Below are positions 36,829 through 47,118 of a stretch of DNA of 64,000 bases, piece after piece (position 1 is the stretch's first letter; each line of letters starts with the position of its first letter). Both the position numbers and the translations under genes were made by a program. The notes below the pieces were generated by a model. It saw nothing but the letters and a program-made list of their open reading frames with translations. It made no database searches and had not been told where the DNA came from. Source of the DNA: Nitrincola schmidtii (GTDB lineage Bacteria; Pseudomonadota; Gammaproteobacteria; Pseudomonadales; Balneatricaceae). The stretch spans positions 124,001 to 188,000 of the forward strand of contig NZ_WBOL01000006.1 in NCBI RefSeq assembly GCF_008973715.1, in the 5' to 3' direction.

Positions 36829-37176
36829 CTAAGCGGTCGTTACAGCTTCTTCTGTTGAATGACGCCACAAACGCTCTAGATCATAGAAGCTTCGGGCATC
36901 AGGCATCATTACATGAACAACAATGTCGCCCAAATCGACCAGAACCCAGTCACCGCCTTCTTGTCCTTCGCTACCCATCGGTTTGATACCTAGCTCTTTG
37001 ACTTTTTGCAGCACTTCATTTGCCATAGACAAAACGTGACGACGCGACGTGCCGCTCACGATGATCATATAATCTGTGACACTGGATTTACCTTTCACAT
37101 CGATCATGACAAGATCGCGTGCTTTCATATCATCCAGAATAGTTTGTACTTTTTCGATCAGTTGCTCAGTTTGCAT
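36829..37176 (-). CDS. rsfS: Ribosomal silencing factor RsfS
   Basis: RsfS binds L14 and blocks joining of ribosomal subunits when nutrients are scarce. The 115-residue product has [20 protein letters not shown] and [22 protein letters not shown], then [11 protein letters not shown]. The frame is open to 37191. The ATG at 37176 gives the usual MQTEQL-type start and overlaps the end of nadD by 11 bases, so the two are translationally coupled. Confidence 0.95.
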   Translation of the reverse strand: MQTEQLIEKVQTILDDMKARDLVMIDVKGKSSVTDYMIIVSGTSRRHVLSMANEVLQKVKELGIKPMGSEGQEGGDWVLVDLGDIVVHVMMPDARSFYDLERLWRHSTEEAVTTA

Positions 37177-37843
37177 CACTAATCCAATCACCTCGTTGAT
37201 AGCCGTAAAGCTGATGTTGTTTGATATATTCCCAGACTTGATCTGGGGTTAAATAGCGTGGCGTTTTACCTTGCGCTACCAAGTTGCGTATTTGTGTAGC
37301 AGAGATACCCAGTGGGGTTAACTCATGGATCATGACCGCACCGCAGGGCTGCTGCCACAGCATGTCAGTCGATTCTATTTGATGACGGCGAGTAAAGTCG
37401 TCCATCACATCATCTGCTGTATAAGCATAGCCCGGTCTTGCAACGGCAATGATATGACAGAGCGACAAAAAAGTATGCCAGTCTTTCCAACTCGGCAAAC
37501 TTAAATAAGCATCCATCCCCATCACCATGCAGATAGGCTTATCTGGTCCCAAGCTTTGACGAAGAGAGGCCAATGTCAGTGCCGAGTATGAAGGTGTATG
37601 CGCATCCACTTCACGAGAGTCAACCTGCAAACTCGCCGCATCCGCCACAGCCAGTTCAACCATCGCTAATCGATCCTTGGCTGAACAGCCCGGTTCACTG
37701 CGATGCACAGGCTCACCTGAGGGTATCAGGGTAACCTGTTTAACCTTAAGCCACTGCTGAAGTTCCAACGCAGTTCGCAGATGTCCGTTATGGACGGGAT
37801 CAAAGGTCCCGCCCATAAACACATAGGGTTCTACTAACTGCAT
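37166..37843 (-). CDS. nadD: Nicotinate-nucleotide adenylyltransferase
   Basis: NadD makes deamido-NAD from nicotinate mononucleotide and ATP. The 225-residue product has the nucleotidyltransferase signature GGTFDPVHNGHLR near residue 12 with the HxGH motif. It has MGMDAYLSLPSWKDW in the middle and GISATQIRNLVAQG near the C-terminus. The gene sits between proA (3 bases) and rsfS (overlapping), the usual order. Confidence 0.96.
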   Translation of the reverse strand: MQLVEPYVFMGGTFDPVHNGHLRTALELQQWLKVKQVTLIPSGEPVHRSEPGCSAKDRLAMVELAVADAASLQVDSREVDAHTPSYSALTLASLRQSLGPDKPICMVMGMDAYLSLPSWKDWHTFLSLCHIIAVARPGYAYTADDVMDDFTRRHQIESTDMLWQQPCGAVMIHELTPLGISATQIRNLVAQGKTPRYLTPDQVWEYIKQHQLYGYQRGDWISDAN

Positions 37844-37846
37844 GAA

Positions 37847-39103
37847 TTACTGCCGTATATGACCATCACCCAAGACAACATATTTTTCAGATGTTAGGCC
37901 TTCTAATCCTACCGGCCCACGTGCATGAATTTTGTCTGTTGAGATACCAATTTCTGCACCCAAACCATATTCAAATCCATCTGCAAAGCGTGTTGAAGCG
38001 TTCACCATAACAGAACTTGAATCTACCGCACGAAGGAATATCCGAGCATCGGTATAATTTTCGGTCACAATAGAGTCGGTATGATGAGAACCATAGTGAT
38101 TAATGTGGCGAATAGCATCATCCAAGCTATCAACTACTTTAATGGCCAGCACGGGCGCAAGATACTCGGTAAACCAGTCTTCTTCTGTTGCCGTTTTGAT
38201 ATAAGGCAGGCTTTGGCGTGCCACTTCACAGCCTCGCAACTCCACACCAGATGACTGATAACGTTCGGCTAAATCAGGAAGCACATCGGCGGCTAAATCT
38301 GAATGAACCAATAGAGTTTCCATGGTGTTGCACGTGCCATAACGATGAGTTTTGGCATTCAACGCAATATTAATGGCTTTCGCTTTATCTGCGGCTTTGT
38401 CGATATAGACATGACAAACGCCATCAAGGTGTTTAATCACTGGCACACGCGCATCTTTAGAGATGCGCTCGATTAAGCCTTTACCACCGCGCGGAACGAT
38501 AACATCCACATACTCAGGCATGGTAATCAAGTGACCCACCGCCTCTCGATCGGTGGTATTAACAACCTGAACAACGGCTTCAGGCAACCCTGCTTGCTTT
38601 AGACCAATTTTTATACATTCTGCTATGGCTTGATTAGAGTGCATCGCCTCTGAGCCACCACGTAAAATCGTAGCATTGCCAGACTTCAGGCATAGACTTG
38701 CTGCTTCAACCGTCACGTTAGGGCGAGATTCATAAATAATCCCCACAACCCCTAAAGGAACACGCATCTTGCCAACTTGAATACCACTAGGACGATAATT
38801 CATTCCAGTAATACCACCGACAGGGTCAGGTAAGGCAGTTACCTGATGCAAGCCTTCAATCATAGCGTTAACTCGAGCAGGCGTTAGCTCAAGGCGATCT
38901 AACATCGCGGCATCCAAACCTTTTTCACGACCTGCCTGCAAGTCTTTGTCATTTGCGGCATGAAGATCAGCTCTTGCTGCATCCAACGCAGCAGCCATTG
39001 CTTGTAGGGCACGATTTTTTTGACCTGTTTCAGCTCTAGCCATGGTATTTGCTGCGTGTCGAGCTTGTTTGCCCAACTCAATCATATATGCTTCAGTATT
39101 CAT
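37847..39103 (-). CDS. proA: Gamma-glutamyl phosphate reductase
   Basis: ProA reduces gamma-glutamyl phosphate to the semialdehyde in proline synthesis. The 418-residue product has [19 protein letters not shown] and [15 protein letters not shown]. The catalytic-Cys region is [19 protein letters not shown] near residue 255, and [21 protein letters not shown] lies near the C-terminus. proB is not adjacent. The gene heads the proA-nadD-rsfS-rlmH-mrdA-rodA run. It is divergent from the gene at 39286, with about 180 bases between them in which I see no further gene. Confidence 0.96.
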   Translation of the reverse strand: MNTEAYMIELGKQARHAANTMARAETGQKNRALQAMAAALDAARADLHAANDKDLQAGREKGLDAAMLDRLELTPARVNAMIEGLHQVTALPDPVGGITGMNYRPSGIQVGKMRVPLGVVGIIYESRPNVTVEAASLCLKSGNATILRGGSEAMHSNQAIAECIKIGLKQAGLPEAVVQVVNTTDREAVGHLITMPEYVDVIVPRGGKGLIERISKDARVPVIKHLDGVCHVYIDKAADKAKAINIALNAKTHRYGTCNTMETLLVHSDLAADVLPDLAERYQSSGVELRGCEVARQSLPYIKTATEEDWFTEYLAPVLAIKVVDSLDDAIRHINHYGSHHTDSIVTENYTDARIFLRAVDSSSVMVNASTRFADGFEYGLGAEIGISTDKIHARGPVGLEGLTSEKYVVLGDGHIRQ

Positions 39104-39285
39104 TCAACCTATCCGCTATAACGGTTGCATCGGTGATTCGGTAAAGTGGGTTATTATAGCTTGCTTGAACCTATGGGTCATGCGCATTTCACAGAAGATA
39201 AGAAGTATCTAATCGTCTGTGTGACTCTGGACGATGAACTGGTATGATTTACAGCAATTTTTGAGGTTTTCGGAACATTTCTGCC

Positions 39286-40986
39286 ATGGAAAACACCCCT
39301 GTCGTTACTGAGACACCTGCACCGCGCTTTCGTCCCATTTGGGTTACTCTATTAGTTAGTTTGATAGGCATGTTTGCTACCCTTTTTTGGCTCGAACAGG
39401 ACAATTCTCGCCTAGCGGAAGAACATGCCTTACTTAGCAGTGGCGCTCTGGCTGAAAGTGCCAGTTTATTATTGACCCCTCTGGTCATAAATGAAGACCG
39501 CATTAGCATCAATTACCTATTAAATGAAATGGCCAGCCAACCTGTTATCAAAGGCATGCGTCTGACGGACAGTCAAGGCACCATTTTAGGACTGAGTGGA
39601 AGCCAACAGGGCCAAACGCTTAATGTTGAACTCATGAAGAATGAAGAACCCCTGGGTAAGTTAGAAGTCTGGGCGGATGGCACTAGCTTATTGGATATGC
39701 TTCAGCGTCAACAAACAACCATGGCCATTGGTGCTGGGGTGACGCTGGTCTTTCTACTGTTCACATTATTGATTATTTCTCGCCCTAAAGTTGAAAAACC
39801 TGAAGAGGAAGAGGATTCCATCGACTTTGATAAAGTATTGCAACAAGTCACTCAAGATGACCTTGATGATAGTTTGCCTACATTAGATCCAGATGATTTG
39901 GATAGCTTAGATTTAAGCCCTATTCTACCTGACATTCACGCACCAAAGGCGACTGAACCCCAATACCAAAAGCCTGATTCAACCTACTCAGCACCACTAG
40001 CATCAAGCTCTCACTTTGAGCCCTACGCTAAAGTGAAAGAAGAATCTAAACCTGCACCTAGTTCAGATTTAAGAACCGCTGAAATCAAGCGTCTTGTTGC
40101 AGAGCGCGACATTCCTGATGCCTTAGACGACGTTTCGATCCACTTAAGTTCACGTGATGAAGAGCTTGATAATGACGAACTCGTGTCACTCCTGCGCCCT
40201 GAAAGAGACACGCCTCAGATGCCTCGTTTTACACCGATTAGCGCAGGCAGCACACGTGATCTTGATAAGTTCGACAAGGATTCATGGGTTGAACTGGAAG
40301 AACGCGAACCTGAACCCAACATCACTCTGCCTCGATCTAATCCTCTACTGAGTGCACTGGATGATGACGAAGATCTGCCTAATATCTTTGCATTTGAAAA
40401 GGACCTTGAGCTGTTAGTCCCTGCTAAAGAGGCGGGATACTTACTGCTAGTCGATACAACAAGTGCACACTCAGAATTGGTTGAAGAAGAGGAACATCAA
40501 ACGCTACTGAAGACCTACTTCACGCTGGCTCAATCCGTTGCTTCTATCTACAACGGCCGTGTCGAGAAAGCGTCTAATGGCGATTTACAGATAATTTTCG
40601 ATCAACCACAAGAAGACGACACTCACGGTGTTAATGCGATGTGCGCTGCGATGTTGTTTACCCATCTTTATAAGCAGTACAACCATTCGCGCATCCGCTT
40701 ATTTAGACCCGTGATGAATTTACACATGGCACTGGTACGAGGCAAAGCAGAAAAACTGGATAGACTGCTTGAAGAAGCCCGTTTCTTAACCCGAACAACA
40801 CAAAGTAACGAACTGATCAGTCATACTGCCTTGACAGAATCACCGCAATTGAAAGAGTCTTTACTCGAAGGCGCCAGCATTCGTAGGGAAGCTGAAGACA
40901 AGGTACTTATTTTACAGATAAGCCAGTCTTATCAAGACCTTCTTGAAAAACAATCTAGACACTTGATGAGCAAACTGAATCAGTAA
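39286..40986 (+). CDS. AhpA/YtjB-type membrane protein with degenerate cyclase-like C-terminus
   Basis: The 566-residue protein has two membrane helices (near residues 18-36 and 146-165). They bracket a periplasmic domain of about 110 residues of the YtjB/AhpA kind. An acidic, Asp/Glu- and Pro-rich, probably disordered stretch follows (170-370). The C-terminal domain (390-560) resembles class III nucleotide cyclases: FTLAQSVASIYNGRVEKASNGDLQIIF, then MNLHMALVRGKAEKL. The metal-binding Asp pair is not evident, so it is probably not an active cyclase. Related genes lie near serB and parC in Pseudomonas. Its function is unknown. Confidence 0.6.
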   Translation: MENTPVVTETPAPRFRPIWVTLLVSLIGMFATLFWLEQDNSRLAEEHALLSSGALAESASLLLTPLVINEDRISINYLLNEMASQPVIKGMRLTDSQGTILGLSGSQQGQTLNVELMKNEEPLGKLEVWADGTSLLDMLQRQQTTMAIGAGVTLVFLLFTLLIISRPKVEKPEEEEDSIDFDKVLQQVTQDDLDDSLPTLDPDDLDSLDLSPILPDIHAPKATEPQYQKPDSTYSAPLASSSHFEPYAKVKEESKPAPSSDLRTAEIKRLVAERDIPDALDDVSIHLSSRDEELDNDELVSLLRPERDTPQMPRFTPISAGSTRDLDKFDKDSWVELEEREPEPNITLPRSNPLLSALDDDEDLPNIFAFEKDLELLVPAKEAGYLLLVDTTSAHSELVEEEEHQTLLKTYFTLAQSVASIYNGRVEKASNGDLQIIFDQPQEDDTHGVNAMCAAMLFTHLYKQYNHSRIRLFRPVMNLHMALVRGKAEKLDRLLEEARFLTRTTQSNELISHTALTESPQLKESLLEGASIRREAEDKVLILQISQSYQDLLEKQSRHLMSKLNQ

Positions 40987-41016
40987 GCAAGCATCCAAGC
41001 CCCTTTAAACATAAAA

Positions 41017-41046
41017 AATCCCGCTTTAGATTGCGGGATTTTTTAG
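41017..41046. terminator. Bidirectional terminator between the cyclase-like gene and parC
   Basis: AATCCCGC and GCGGGATT form an 8-base stem with an 8-base loop, flanked by an A-run on the left and a T-run on the right. It therefore serves both converging transcripts. Confidence 0.85.
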
Positions 41047-41068
41047 TTTTAAGCTGATGGCTCTTACC

Positions 41069-43342
41069 CTACGCTGATGGCTCTTCCCCACCCGCCTTAA
41101 TCACTTGCAAACCATCGACGCGCTGATAGCCTCTAGGTAACTTGTTACCACGACGCCCTCGCTCACCTCGATAGTGTTCAAGATCAGAGCCTTTTAACTT
41201 CAGATGCTGCCTTCCTGAAATAACCTGCAGTTGATCTTCAGGTGATAGTACCGCCACAGCGACCAAGAGTTCTTCACGACTCGCAGCTCGTGCGGATGGG
41301 ATATTCAGAATTTTATTACCCTTACCTTTGGACAGCTCTGGCAACTCACTGACAGGGAAAACCAGCATTCGACCTTCATTGGTAACCGCGACAAGCAAAT
41401 CTTGTTCAGCATTATGGATACGGATTGGACTTAATACCTGTGAATTTTTAGGTAGCGTCAGCGCCGCTTTACCATTTTTGGTTTTACTACTCAGATCGGC
41501 AATACGGGTCACGAAGCCATAGCCAGCATCGGAAGCAAGCAACACTTGATCCGTCTCTGCACCACAGATCATGCCATCGATGGTGGCACCTTTCGGCAAA
41601 GTGAGTTTACCCGTCACTGGCTCGCCCTGCCCTCTAGCTGAAGGAAGTGTATGCGTATCCAGCGTGTAACTGCGACCGGTTGAATCCATCAAAATGGTCG
41701 GTTGATTCATCCGTCCTAGACAAGCCAGCTTAAATCCGTCACCTGATTTGTAACTTAACCCCGCGGCATCAATGTCATGCCCACGAGCCGCACGAACCCA
41801 GCCTTGCTTGGACAATACAACCGTTACCGGATCTGAGGTCAGTAGATCTTTTTCGCTAAAGGCTTGTGCTTCAGCTCGCTGCATCAGCGGTGAACGACGC
41901 TCATCACCAAATTCCTCAGCAGTGGCTTCGATCTCTTCTCGAATTAGCTTGCGCATTTTTTCAGAAGACGCGAGTGTTTCTTCTAGGGTTTTGCGCTCTT
42001 CTTCCAATTCATTTTGTTCGGTACGGATTTTGAACTCTTCTAAACGTGCTAAATGACGTAATTTAAGGTCCAAAATGGCATCGGCTTGAATTTCGGTAAT
42101 ACCAAAACGTGCCACCATCTCCTGCTTTGGATTTTCTTCTTCTCGAATGATTCTGATCACTTCATCAATATTGAGGTAGGCAATCATTAAACCTTGAAGA
42201 ATATGTAAGCGATCCAATACTTTTTGCAAACGATGCTGCAAACGACGGCGAACAACTTCGGTTCGCCAACTGAGCCATTCGGTCAAAATCTGGCGCAGAT
42301 CTTTAACCTGCGGGCGTCCATCGATACCGATCATATTCATATTCACGCGATAACTGCGCTCAAGATCGGTAGAGGCAAATAAGTGCGCCATCAACTGCTC
42401 CGCATCGATGCGGTTTGATCGTGGCACAATCACTAAACGTGTTGGGTTTTCATGATCGGATTCATCACGCAAATCACTGACCATCGGCAGTTTTTTCTGC
42501 TGCATTTGTGCGGCAATCTGCTCTAGGATTTTATTTCCAGAAACCTGATAAGGCAGAGCAGTAATGACGATATCGCCATCTTCGCGCATATAGACTGCGC
42601 GCATTTTTAACGAGCCACGTCCGGTAATGTATAGCTTTAGCAGCTCATCACGTGGCGTGATAATTTCGGCATCCGTTGGCATATCGGGGCCGGGCATAAT
42701 TTCGCACAGTGCTTCGATATCGGCTTGCGGATTATCCAACAAATGGATACAGGCCGCGGCTACCTCTCGCAAGTTATGGGGTGGAATATCGGTTGCCATA
42801 CCCACGGCAATGCCTGTTCCACCGTTCAACAGTATATTAGGTAAACGAGCAGGCAATACTTCAGGTTCGTCCAGCGTACCGTCAAAGTTAGGTTGCCAGG
42901 TGACCGTACCTAAACCTAACTCTTTCAGCAGAACTTCAGCGTAGGGAGACAGGCGCGATTCTGTATAACGCATCGCCGCAAAGGACTTGGGATCATCCGG
43001 CGAACCCCAGTTACCTTGACCATCCACCAGCGGGTAGCGATAGCTAAAGGGTTGAGCCATTAACACCATTGCTTCGTAACAGGCTGAGTCACCATGTGGA
43101 TGAAACTTACCCAGTACGTCACCGACGGTTCTTGCTGATTTCTTGTACTTTGCTGTTGCCTTTAGGCCTAGCTCAGACATGGCATACACAATACGGCGCT
43201 GTACCGGCTTCATACCATCACCTATGTGTGGCAGAGCACGATCCAAAATGACGTACATGGAATAATCTAAATAGGCTTTTTCACTGAAATGCCGTAGCGG
43301 AAGACTTTCAGTTTCACCGTTAAACGTTGTTTCTATGCTCAT
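41069..43342 (-). CDS. parC: DNA topoisomerase IV subunit A
   Basis: ParC cuts and rejoins DNA to decatenate sister chromosomes, with ParE supplying ATP hydrolysis. The 757-residue product has [22 protein letters not shown] near residue 33, and [26 protein letters not shown]. The active Tyr is in [16 protein letters not shown] near 120, and a C-terminal beta-pinwheel region follows. Length matches ParC (about 750) rather than GyrA. The quinolone region reads [12 protein letters not shown], the wild-type form with Ser and Glu. An imperfect 20-base direct repeat spans the stop codon. Confidence 0.95.
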   Translation of the reverse strand: MSIETTFNGETESLPLRHFSEKAYLDYSMYVILDRALPHIGDGMKPVQRRIVYAMSELGLKATAKYKKSARTVGDVLGKFHPHGDSACYEAMVLMAQPFSYRYPLVDGQGNWGSPDDPKSFAAMRYTESRLSPYAEVLLKELGLGTVTWQPNFDGTLDEPEVLPARLPNILLNGGTGIAVGMATDIPPHNLREVAAACIHLLDNPQADIEALCEIMPGPDMPTDAEIITPRDELLKLYITGRGSLKMRAVYMREDGDIVITALPYQVSGNKILEQIAAQMQQKKLPMVSDLRDESDHENPTRLVIVPRSNRIDAEQLMAHLFASTDLERSYRVNMNMIGIDGRPQVKDLRQILTEWLSWRTEVVRRRLQHRLQKVLDRLHILQGLMIAYLNIDEVIRIIREEENPKQEMVARFGITEIQADAILDLKLRHLARLEEFKIRTEQNELEEERKTLEETLASSEKMRKLIREEIEATAEEFGDERRSPLMQRAEAQAFSEKDLLTSDPVTVVLSKQGWVRAARGHDIDAAGLSYKSGDGFKLACLGRMNQPTILMDSTGRSYTLDTHTLPSARGQGEPVTGKLTLPKGATIDGMICGAETDQVLLASDAGYGFVTRIADLSSKTKNGKAALTLPKNSQVLSPIRIHNAEQDLLVAVTNEGRMLVFPVSELPELSKGKGNKILNIPSARAASREELLVAVAVLSPEDQLQVISGRQHLKLKGSDLEHYRGERGRRGNKLPRGYQRVDGLQVIKAGGEEPSA

Positions 43343-43447
43343 TTAAATTCCGGTTTGGGTAATTTTTCCGTAAATATCAACAAACAGGCTTCACAATTGC
43401 AACCCTGATACCATAATAAAGGTATTACTACTCTAGAGGAAAGAGCC

Positions 43448-43771
43448 ATGCCCATTAACAACAACCGATTAATGCTAGAACTTGAAAAAGTACGTCGTGA
43501 GATTAACCGTTCTATCATCAATCCATTGATCCCTGAACTGGCATTGGATGACTTAAAGCCTATCCTAACCATGGTTGCTCATGCGCGTGCGGCTTATGTG
43601 ACTGAACTGTTCGAAATCTCTAAGCTGTCTCCTGACGCGGCTCCTTCTAATGATCAAATCAAACAACTTCGCCAATGCCGAGAAACCTTTGATGAGTTAG
43701 TTGCCGCCGTTAATGCGCTGGAAACCGTTATTCAGCGTGACTATTTAGATGTTAAATCGAGAGAGCGCTAG
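43448..43771 (+). CDS. Conserved-looking small protein of unknown function
   Basis: I do not recognise this 107-residue protein. It is soluble, predicted mostly helical, with no cysteine clusters, signal peptide or membrane span. Notable stretches are LEKVRREINRSIINPLIPEL near the N-terminus and QLRQCRETFDELVAAVNAL near the C-terminus, both amphipathic. GAGGAAAGAG precedes the ATG. It is divergent from parC and lies 15 bases before the ChaN-like gene, so they probably share a transcript. Coding appearance and the ribosome-binding site support a real gene. Confidence 0.7.
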   Translation: MPINNNRLMLELEKVRREINRSIINPLIPELALDDLKPILTMVAHARAAYVTELFEISKLSPDAAPSNDQIKQLRQCRETFDELVAAVNALETVIQRDYLDVKSRER

Positions 43772-43786
43772 AAGGAACCGTAACGG

Positions 43787-44686
43787 ATGAAACTATGGCA
43801 ACCACTCTTCATGGCCAGCTTGCTGCTGACACAGTCTTTGGTCATTGCTGATTCCTTAGTTGATTGGCAAGCGCCGGATCATCAGCAACACCCTCTGGCT
43901 GGTCAAGTATGGAGTAGTGAAATTGATGAACTTTTCTCTTTAACTCAATTTATTGATGATCTTGAAAAGGGTAGCTGGCTGTTGATGGGCGAACAGCATG
44001 ACCACCCTGATCACCATCAATTACAGACGGCTATCTTAGCTAAACTTGCAGAGAATAACCGACTGGGTGCCGTCGCCTTTGAGATGGCCAACATCGAACA
44101 GCAGCCTTTACTCGATGAATGGTTAGGGCGCGGTGATGACGTTGAACCCGAGCAGCTTAACTGGTCACCAGGTTGGCCGTGGGAGCGTTATCAACAGCAA
44201 GTTAGACAAGCATTAAACCATGCAACGCGTGTGATAGGTGCAGACCTTCCCAGAACGGGTCAAATGCAAGCCTATCAGCAGGGAGCCGCTGAGGGACAAC
44301 TGGATCATGCCCACAGTCACTTTATGATGGAATTGATCTTCACCAGTCACTGTGAAATGCTTCCGCGAGCCAACCTTTCACAAATGTTACAAGTGCAATT
44401 GGGACGTGATCAACAGATGGCTAATGCCATGGCTGCCAATACCGATGCTGAAAAAGTGAATGTGTTAATCGCTGGTTCTATGCACGTCAGAAATGACTTA
44501 GGCATACCGCGATGGTTATCAATAAATAATACCAGTTTGATTTTAATGTCGTTGGAAGACATGACAGAACCCAGCAAATACTTGGTCGAAGCCTACCCCG
44601 AATTTCCAGTTGGGGAACTAACCAGCGATTTTCTACTCTTTACCCCAACAATGCCTGAACAAGACTACTGCGCCGCTTTCCGCTAA
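43787..44686 (+). CDS. ChaN-like haem-binding family protein (DUF399)
   Basis: The 299-residue protein has an N-terminal signal peptide (FMASLLLTQSLVIA, cleavage near residue 22). Its body is of the ChaN/DUF399 type: WLLMGEQHDHPDHHQLQ near residue 65, GAVAFEMANIEQQPLLDEWL, and LIAGSMHVRNDLGIP near 228. Family members are periplasmic or lipid-anchored, and the Campylobacter ChaN structure binds haem. No lipobox Cys is obvious here, so it is more likely soluble in the periplasm. It precedes the Mrp operon by about 45 bases. Confidence 0.75.
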   Translation: MKLWQPLFMASLLLTQSLVIADSLVDWQAPDHQQHPLAGQVWSSEIDELFSLTQFIDDLEKGSWLLMGEQHDHPDHHQLQTAILAKLAENNRLGAVAFEMANIEQQPLLDEWLGRGDDVEPEQLNWSPGWPWERYQQQVRQALNHATRVIGADLPRTGQMQAYQQGAAEGQLDHAHSHFMMELIFTSHCEMLPRANLSQMLQVQLGRDQQMANAMAANTDAEKVNVLIAGSMHVRNDLGIPRWLSINNTSLILMSLEDMTEPSKYLVEAYPEFPVGELTSDFLLFTPTMPEQDYCAAFR

Positions 44687-44730
44687 AGTAAGCAGTTGTA
44701 TTTGTAGTTATATAAGGGGTTTAACAGAGT

Positions 44731-45237
44731 ATGGTGGGTCTTTACAATCGGATCATTGCTCAGCCCTTAGCGCTATTTTGGCGCTTGGCCCTCGGCTGCT
44801 TACTGTGGTGGATTTTAACTGAAGGCAGCTCGAGCAGTTGGTTAATAGGCATTCCTACTGTGCTAATTGCGGTGTTAGTCAGTTTTCATCTGACGCAGTA
44901 CAACCCCTATCGTCTCCGTTTTATTGCACTGCCCAGTTTTATTATTTTTTTTATTGCCACTTCGCTGATCGCTGGCTTTGATATTGCCAAACGTACTCTT
45001 CATCGTGACTTACCTGTAGGTTCTCAGTGGGTTATTTTTGAAACCCGCTTAGATGGCTTGCCTCGTTGGTTGTTTATGAGCTGCCTCAGTCTGATGCCGG
45101 GCACTCTCAGTGTCAGCAGCGAAGCTTATGGACTTGTGATTCACTCGCTCGATGATAAAGCAACAACCCTTTCAGGCCTCAAAAAGCTTGAAGATAAGCT
45201 GATAGCATTATTTAAAAAGCGGGAGAGTGATTTATGA
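44731..45237 (+). CDS. mrpE: Mrp antiporter subunit E
   Basis: MrpE is a small subunit of the multi-part Na+/H+ antiporter. The 168-residue product has membrane spans in the first half (LALFWRLALGCLLWWILTEG and FIALPSFIIFFIATSLIAGF). The cytoplasmic part carries the MnhE motif VGSQWVIFETRLDGLPRWLFMSCLSLMPGT. It opens a tightly packed eight-gene operon and overlaps mrpF by four bases (ATGA). Confidence 0.9.
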   Translation: MVGLYNRIIAQPLALFWRLALGCLLWWILTEGSSSSWLIGIPTVLIAVLVSFHLTQYNPYRLRFIALPSFIIFFIATSLIAGFDIAKRTLHRDLPVGSQWVIFETRLDGLPRWLFMSCLSLMPGTLSVSSEAYGLVIHSLDDKATTLSGLKKLEDKLIALFKKRESDL

Positions 45238-45512
45238 CGTGGGTCTATGCTGTCACGCTGCTCATTCTGCTGATATCGCTAATCGTTGGCGTATGGCGTG
45301 TGATTCAAGGGCCACGCTTAGCCGATAGGCTATTAGCTGCGCAGCTGTTTGGCACAACGGGTGTTGCTGTTTTACTCCTTCTAGCGGAACTCCAATCGCT
45401 TCCAGCAGCACGAGATACTGCGCTCGTTCTTGCTTTACTCGCCATGTTAGCAGCCGTCGCGTTTGTCAGCAGAGTGTGGAAAGTCAGACCTGACTCAGAG
45501 GATCGACCATGA
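45234..45512 (+). CDS. mrpF: Mrp antiporter subunit F
   Basis: The 92-residue protein has three membrane helices and the family stretch WRVIQGPRLADRLLAAQLFGTTGVAVLLLLA. It ends in VWKVRPDSEDRP. MrpF stabilises the antiporter complex. Overlap with both mrpE and mrpG by four bases indicates translational coupling. Confidence 0.92.
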   Translation: MTWVYAVTLLILLISLIVGVWRVIQGPRLADRLLAAQLFGTTGVAVLLLLAELQSLPAARDTALVLALLAMLAAVAFVSRVWKVRPDSEDRP

Positions 45513-45883
45513 CCCTACTGATGATATTGCAAAGTATTTTGCTAATTTCTGGCGCACTGATGTTTTTAGTGGGTTCGATAGGTTTAGTCCGCTTCCCAGA
45601 TACTTACACACGCATCCATGCACTGACCAAAGCAGATAACGTAGGTTTAGGATTGATCGTAATCGGGCTCATTCCTGCCAGTTTTTCAGTGTTAGTGACA
45701 CTAAAAATACTGTTAATTTGGCTATTAGTCATGTTGGCTAGCGCCTTAAGCGGGCATCTTGTTGCGTGGGAGGCCCGTGCGCAACAGGTGCCACTTAAAC
45801 CGTCAGAAGGCGAATCGTCTAAAGAGACGTTTTCGAAAAGAGAGTTATCAACCAAAGAGTCTAGCGATGAACCTTCTGATTGA
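45509..45883 (+). CDS. mrpG: Mrp antiporter subunit G
   Basis: The 124-residue protein has three membrane helices with the MnhG motif GSIGLVRFPDTYTRIHALTKADNVGLGLI near residues 22-50. The hydrophilic tail is rich in Ser, Glu and Lys and longer than usual. Its end overlaps the following mrpB-like gene by 17 bases. Confidence 0.92.
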   Translation: MTLLMILQSILLISGALMFLVGSIGLVRFPDTYTRIHALTKADNVGLGLIVIGLIPASFSVLVTLKILLIWLLVMLASALSGHLVAWEARAQQVPLKPSEGESSKETFSKRELSTKESSDEPSD

Positions 45884-46823
45884 TTTCACTTTGTTAATCG
45901 GCATCCTAGCGATTGCCTTAACCTGCCTAATAAGTCGAAGCCTATTTCGATCAGTGGTGTTTTTTATTTTGTTAGGCTTGATGCTGGCGATCGGCTGGAT
46001 ACGCTTAGGTGCGCCTGATATTGCCTTAGCTGAAGCGGCAATAGGTGCCGGTATCACTGGAGTTTTGCTATTAGATACGCTGGGACATCTGAAAAAAACT
46101 GGCAACCTTGAAAACGATGAACCGGCTCCAGGCCGCAAACGACTGATTCTTGCCATAGTATCCAGCTTTACTCTGGTCGGTTTATTGCTATGGGCGGTGT
46201 TCAATCAACCGACTCCCGCAATCAATATTCACCTGTTGGTGACTGAGGCGATGCCGGAAAGTGGTGTATCCCATCCGATTACTGCTGTGCTACTCAATTT
46301 CCGTAGTTACGATACCTTGCTAGAGGTGGGAGTCCTAGTACTTGCAGTCTTGGTTGGCTTAGCACTTCAAACTGATCAACAAGCCCAAGATAGCTTACCT
46401 GGGTTACCGAATCCTTTGTTGCATGCCTGCCTAACCCTGTTAATTCCAGCCATGCTGATTACCTCCATGTATCTGCTTTGGGCGGGGGCCGACCGCCCTG
46501 GAGGAGCATTTCAAGCAGGCGCCATGTTAGCTGCAGCGTTTATTCTGCTGCATATTTCTGGTATCAAACTCTCTTCTCAAGTCAGCCACCGAATGATGCA
46601 AGCAGGATTATTGTTAGGTTTTGGCGTGTTTCTTGCCGTCGCTACCAGCAGCTTAATTGGGGGAAGACCGTTACTGACTTATCCAGAAGGTGGTGCAGGC
46701 ATGTTAATTCTGCTTATTGAGCTAGCACTGACATTATCCATTGGACTGATTCTTTTAAGCCTATTTACCATCGCTAATTCGCCTCCTCACCATAAAGATC
46801 AAGGAGGCGACCATGGACACTAA
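45867..46823 (+). CDS. mrpB: Mrp subunit: MrpA C-terminal (MbhD/MbhE-like) region fused to MrpB
   Basis: The 318-residue product joins two parts that are usually split between MrpA and MrpB. Residues 1-75 resemble MbhD/DUF4040, with FRSVVFFILLGLMLAIGWIRLGAPDIALAEAAIGAGITG (in pieces). NFRSYDTLLEVGVLVLAVLVGLAL corresponds to the MbhE part of the MrpA tail. From about residue 200 an MnhB domain follows, with LLWAGADRPGGAFQAGAMLAAAFI. This replaces the missing full-length MrpA. The ATG at 45867 lies within mrpG; an upstream frame extension overlaps mrpG further and is not needed. It overlaps mrpC by 11 bases. Confidence 0.8.
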   Translation: MNLLIDFTLLIGILAIALTCLISRSLFRSVVFFILLGLMLAIGWIRLGAPDIALAEAAIGAGITGVLLLDTLGHLKKTGNLENDEPAPGRKRLILAIVSSFTLVGLLLWAVFNQPTPAINIHLLVTEAMPESGVSHPITAVLLNFRSYDTLLEVGVLVLAVLVGLALQTDQQAQDSLPGLPNPLLHACLTLLIPAMLITSMYLLWAGADRPGGAFQAGAMLAAAFILLHISGIKLSSQVSHRMMQAGLLLGFGVFLAVATSSLIGGRPLLTYPEGGAGMLILLIELALTLSIGLILLSLFTIANSPPHHKDQGGDHGH

Positions 46824-47118
46824 TCTGATCTTCACCCTCTGTGGTGTTGGCTTATGTGGTATAGGTTTTTTTGGTTTTATCTATCACCGCCATCTGTTAA
46901 GACGGCTGATTGCCTTTAATTTGATAGGTAATGGCACGTTTTTGATCATGGTGGGCTTTGCTCAGCGCGGGCAAGGTGTCACTGACCATGTGATTCAGGC
47001 GCTCGTGCTAACAGGTATCGTTGTTGCAGTGGCAGCAACTGCGTTAGGACTCGTGTTGATTCGCCGTTGGTTCCAGCTAAAGGGATCGACACAGCTACCT
47101 GAGGATGACGCATCATGA
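46813..47118 (+). CDS. mrpC: Mrp antiporter subunit C
   Basis: The 101-residue NuoK-like protein has three membrane helices and typical features: LCGIGFFGFIYHRHLLRRLIAFNLIGNGTFL, then DHVIQALVLTGIVVAVAATALGL. It lies within the complex next to the MrpD-like subunits. An AAGGAGG site precedes the ATG inside the end of the previous gene. It overlaps the next gene by four bases. Confidence 0.92.
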   Translation: MDTNLIFTLCGVGLCGIGFFGFIYHRHLLRRLIAFNLIGNGTFLIMVGFAQRGQGVTDHVIQALVLTGIVVAVAATALGLVLIRRWFQLKGSTQLPEDDAS

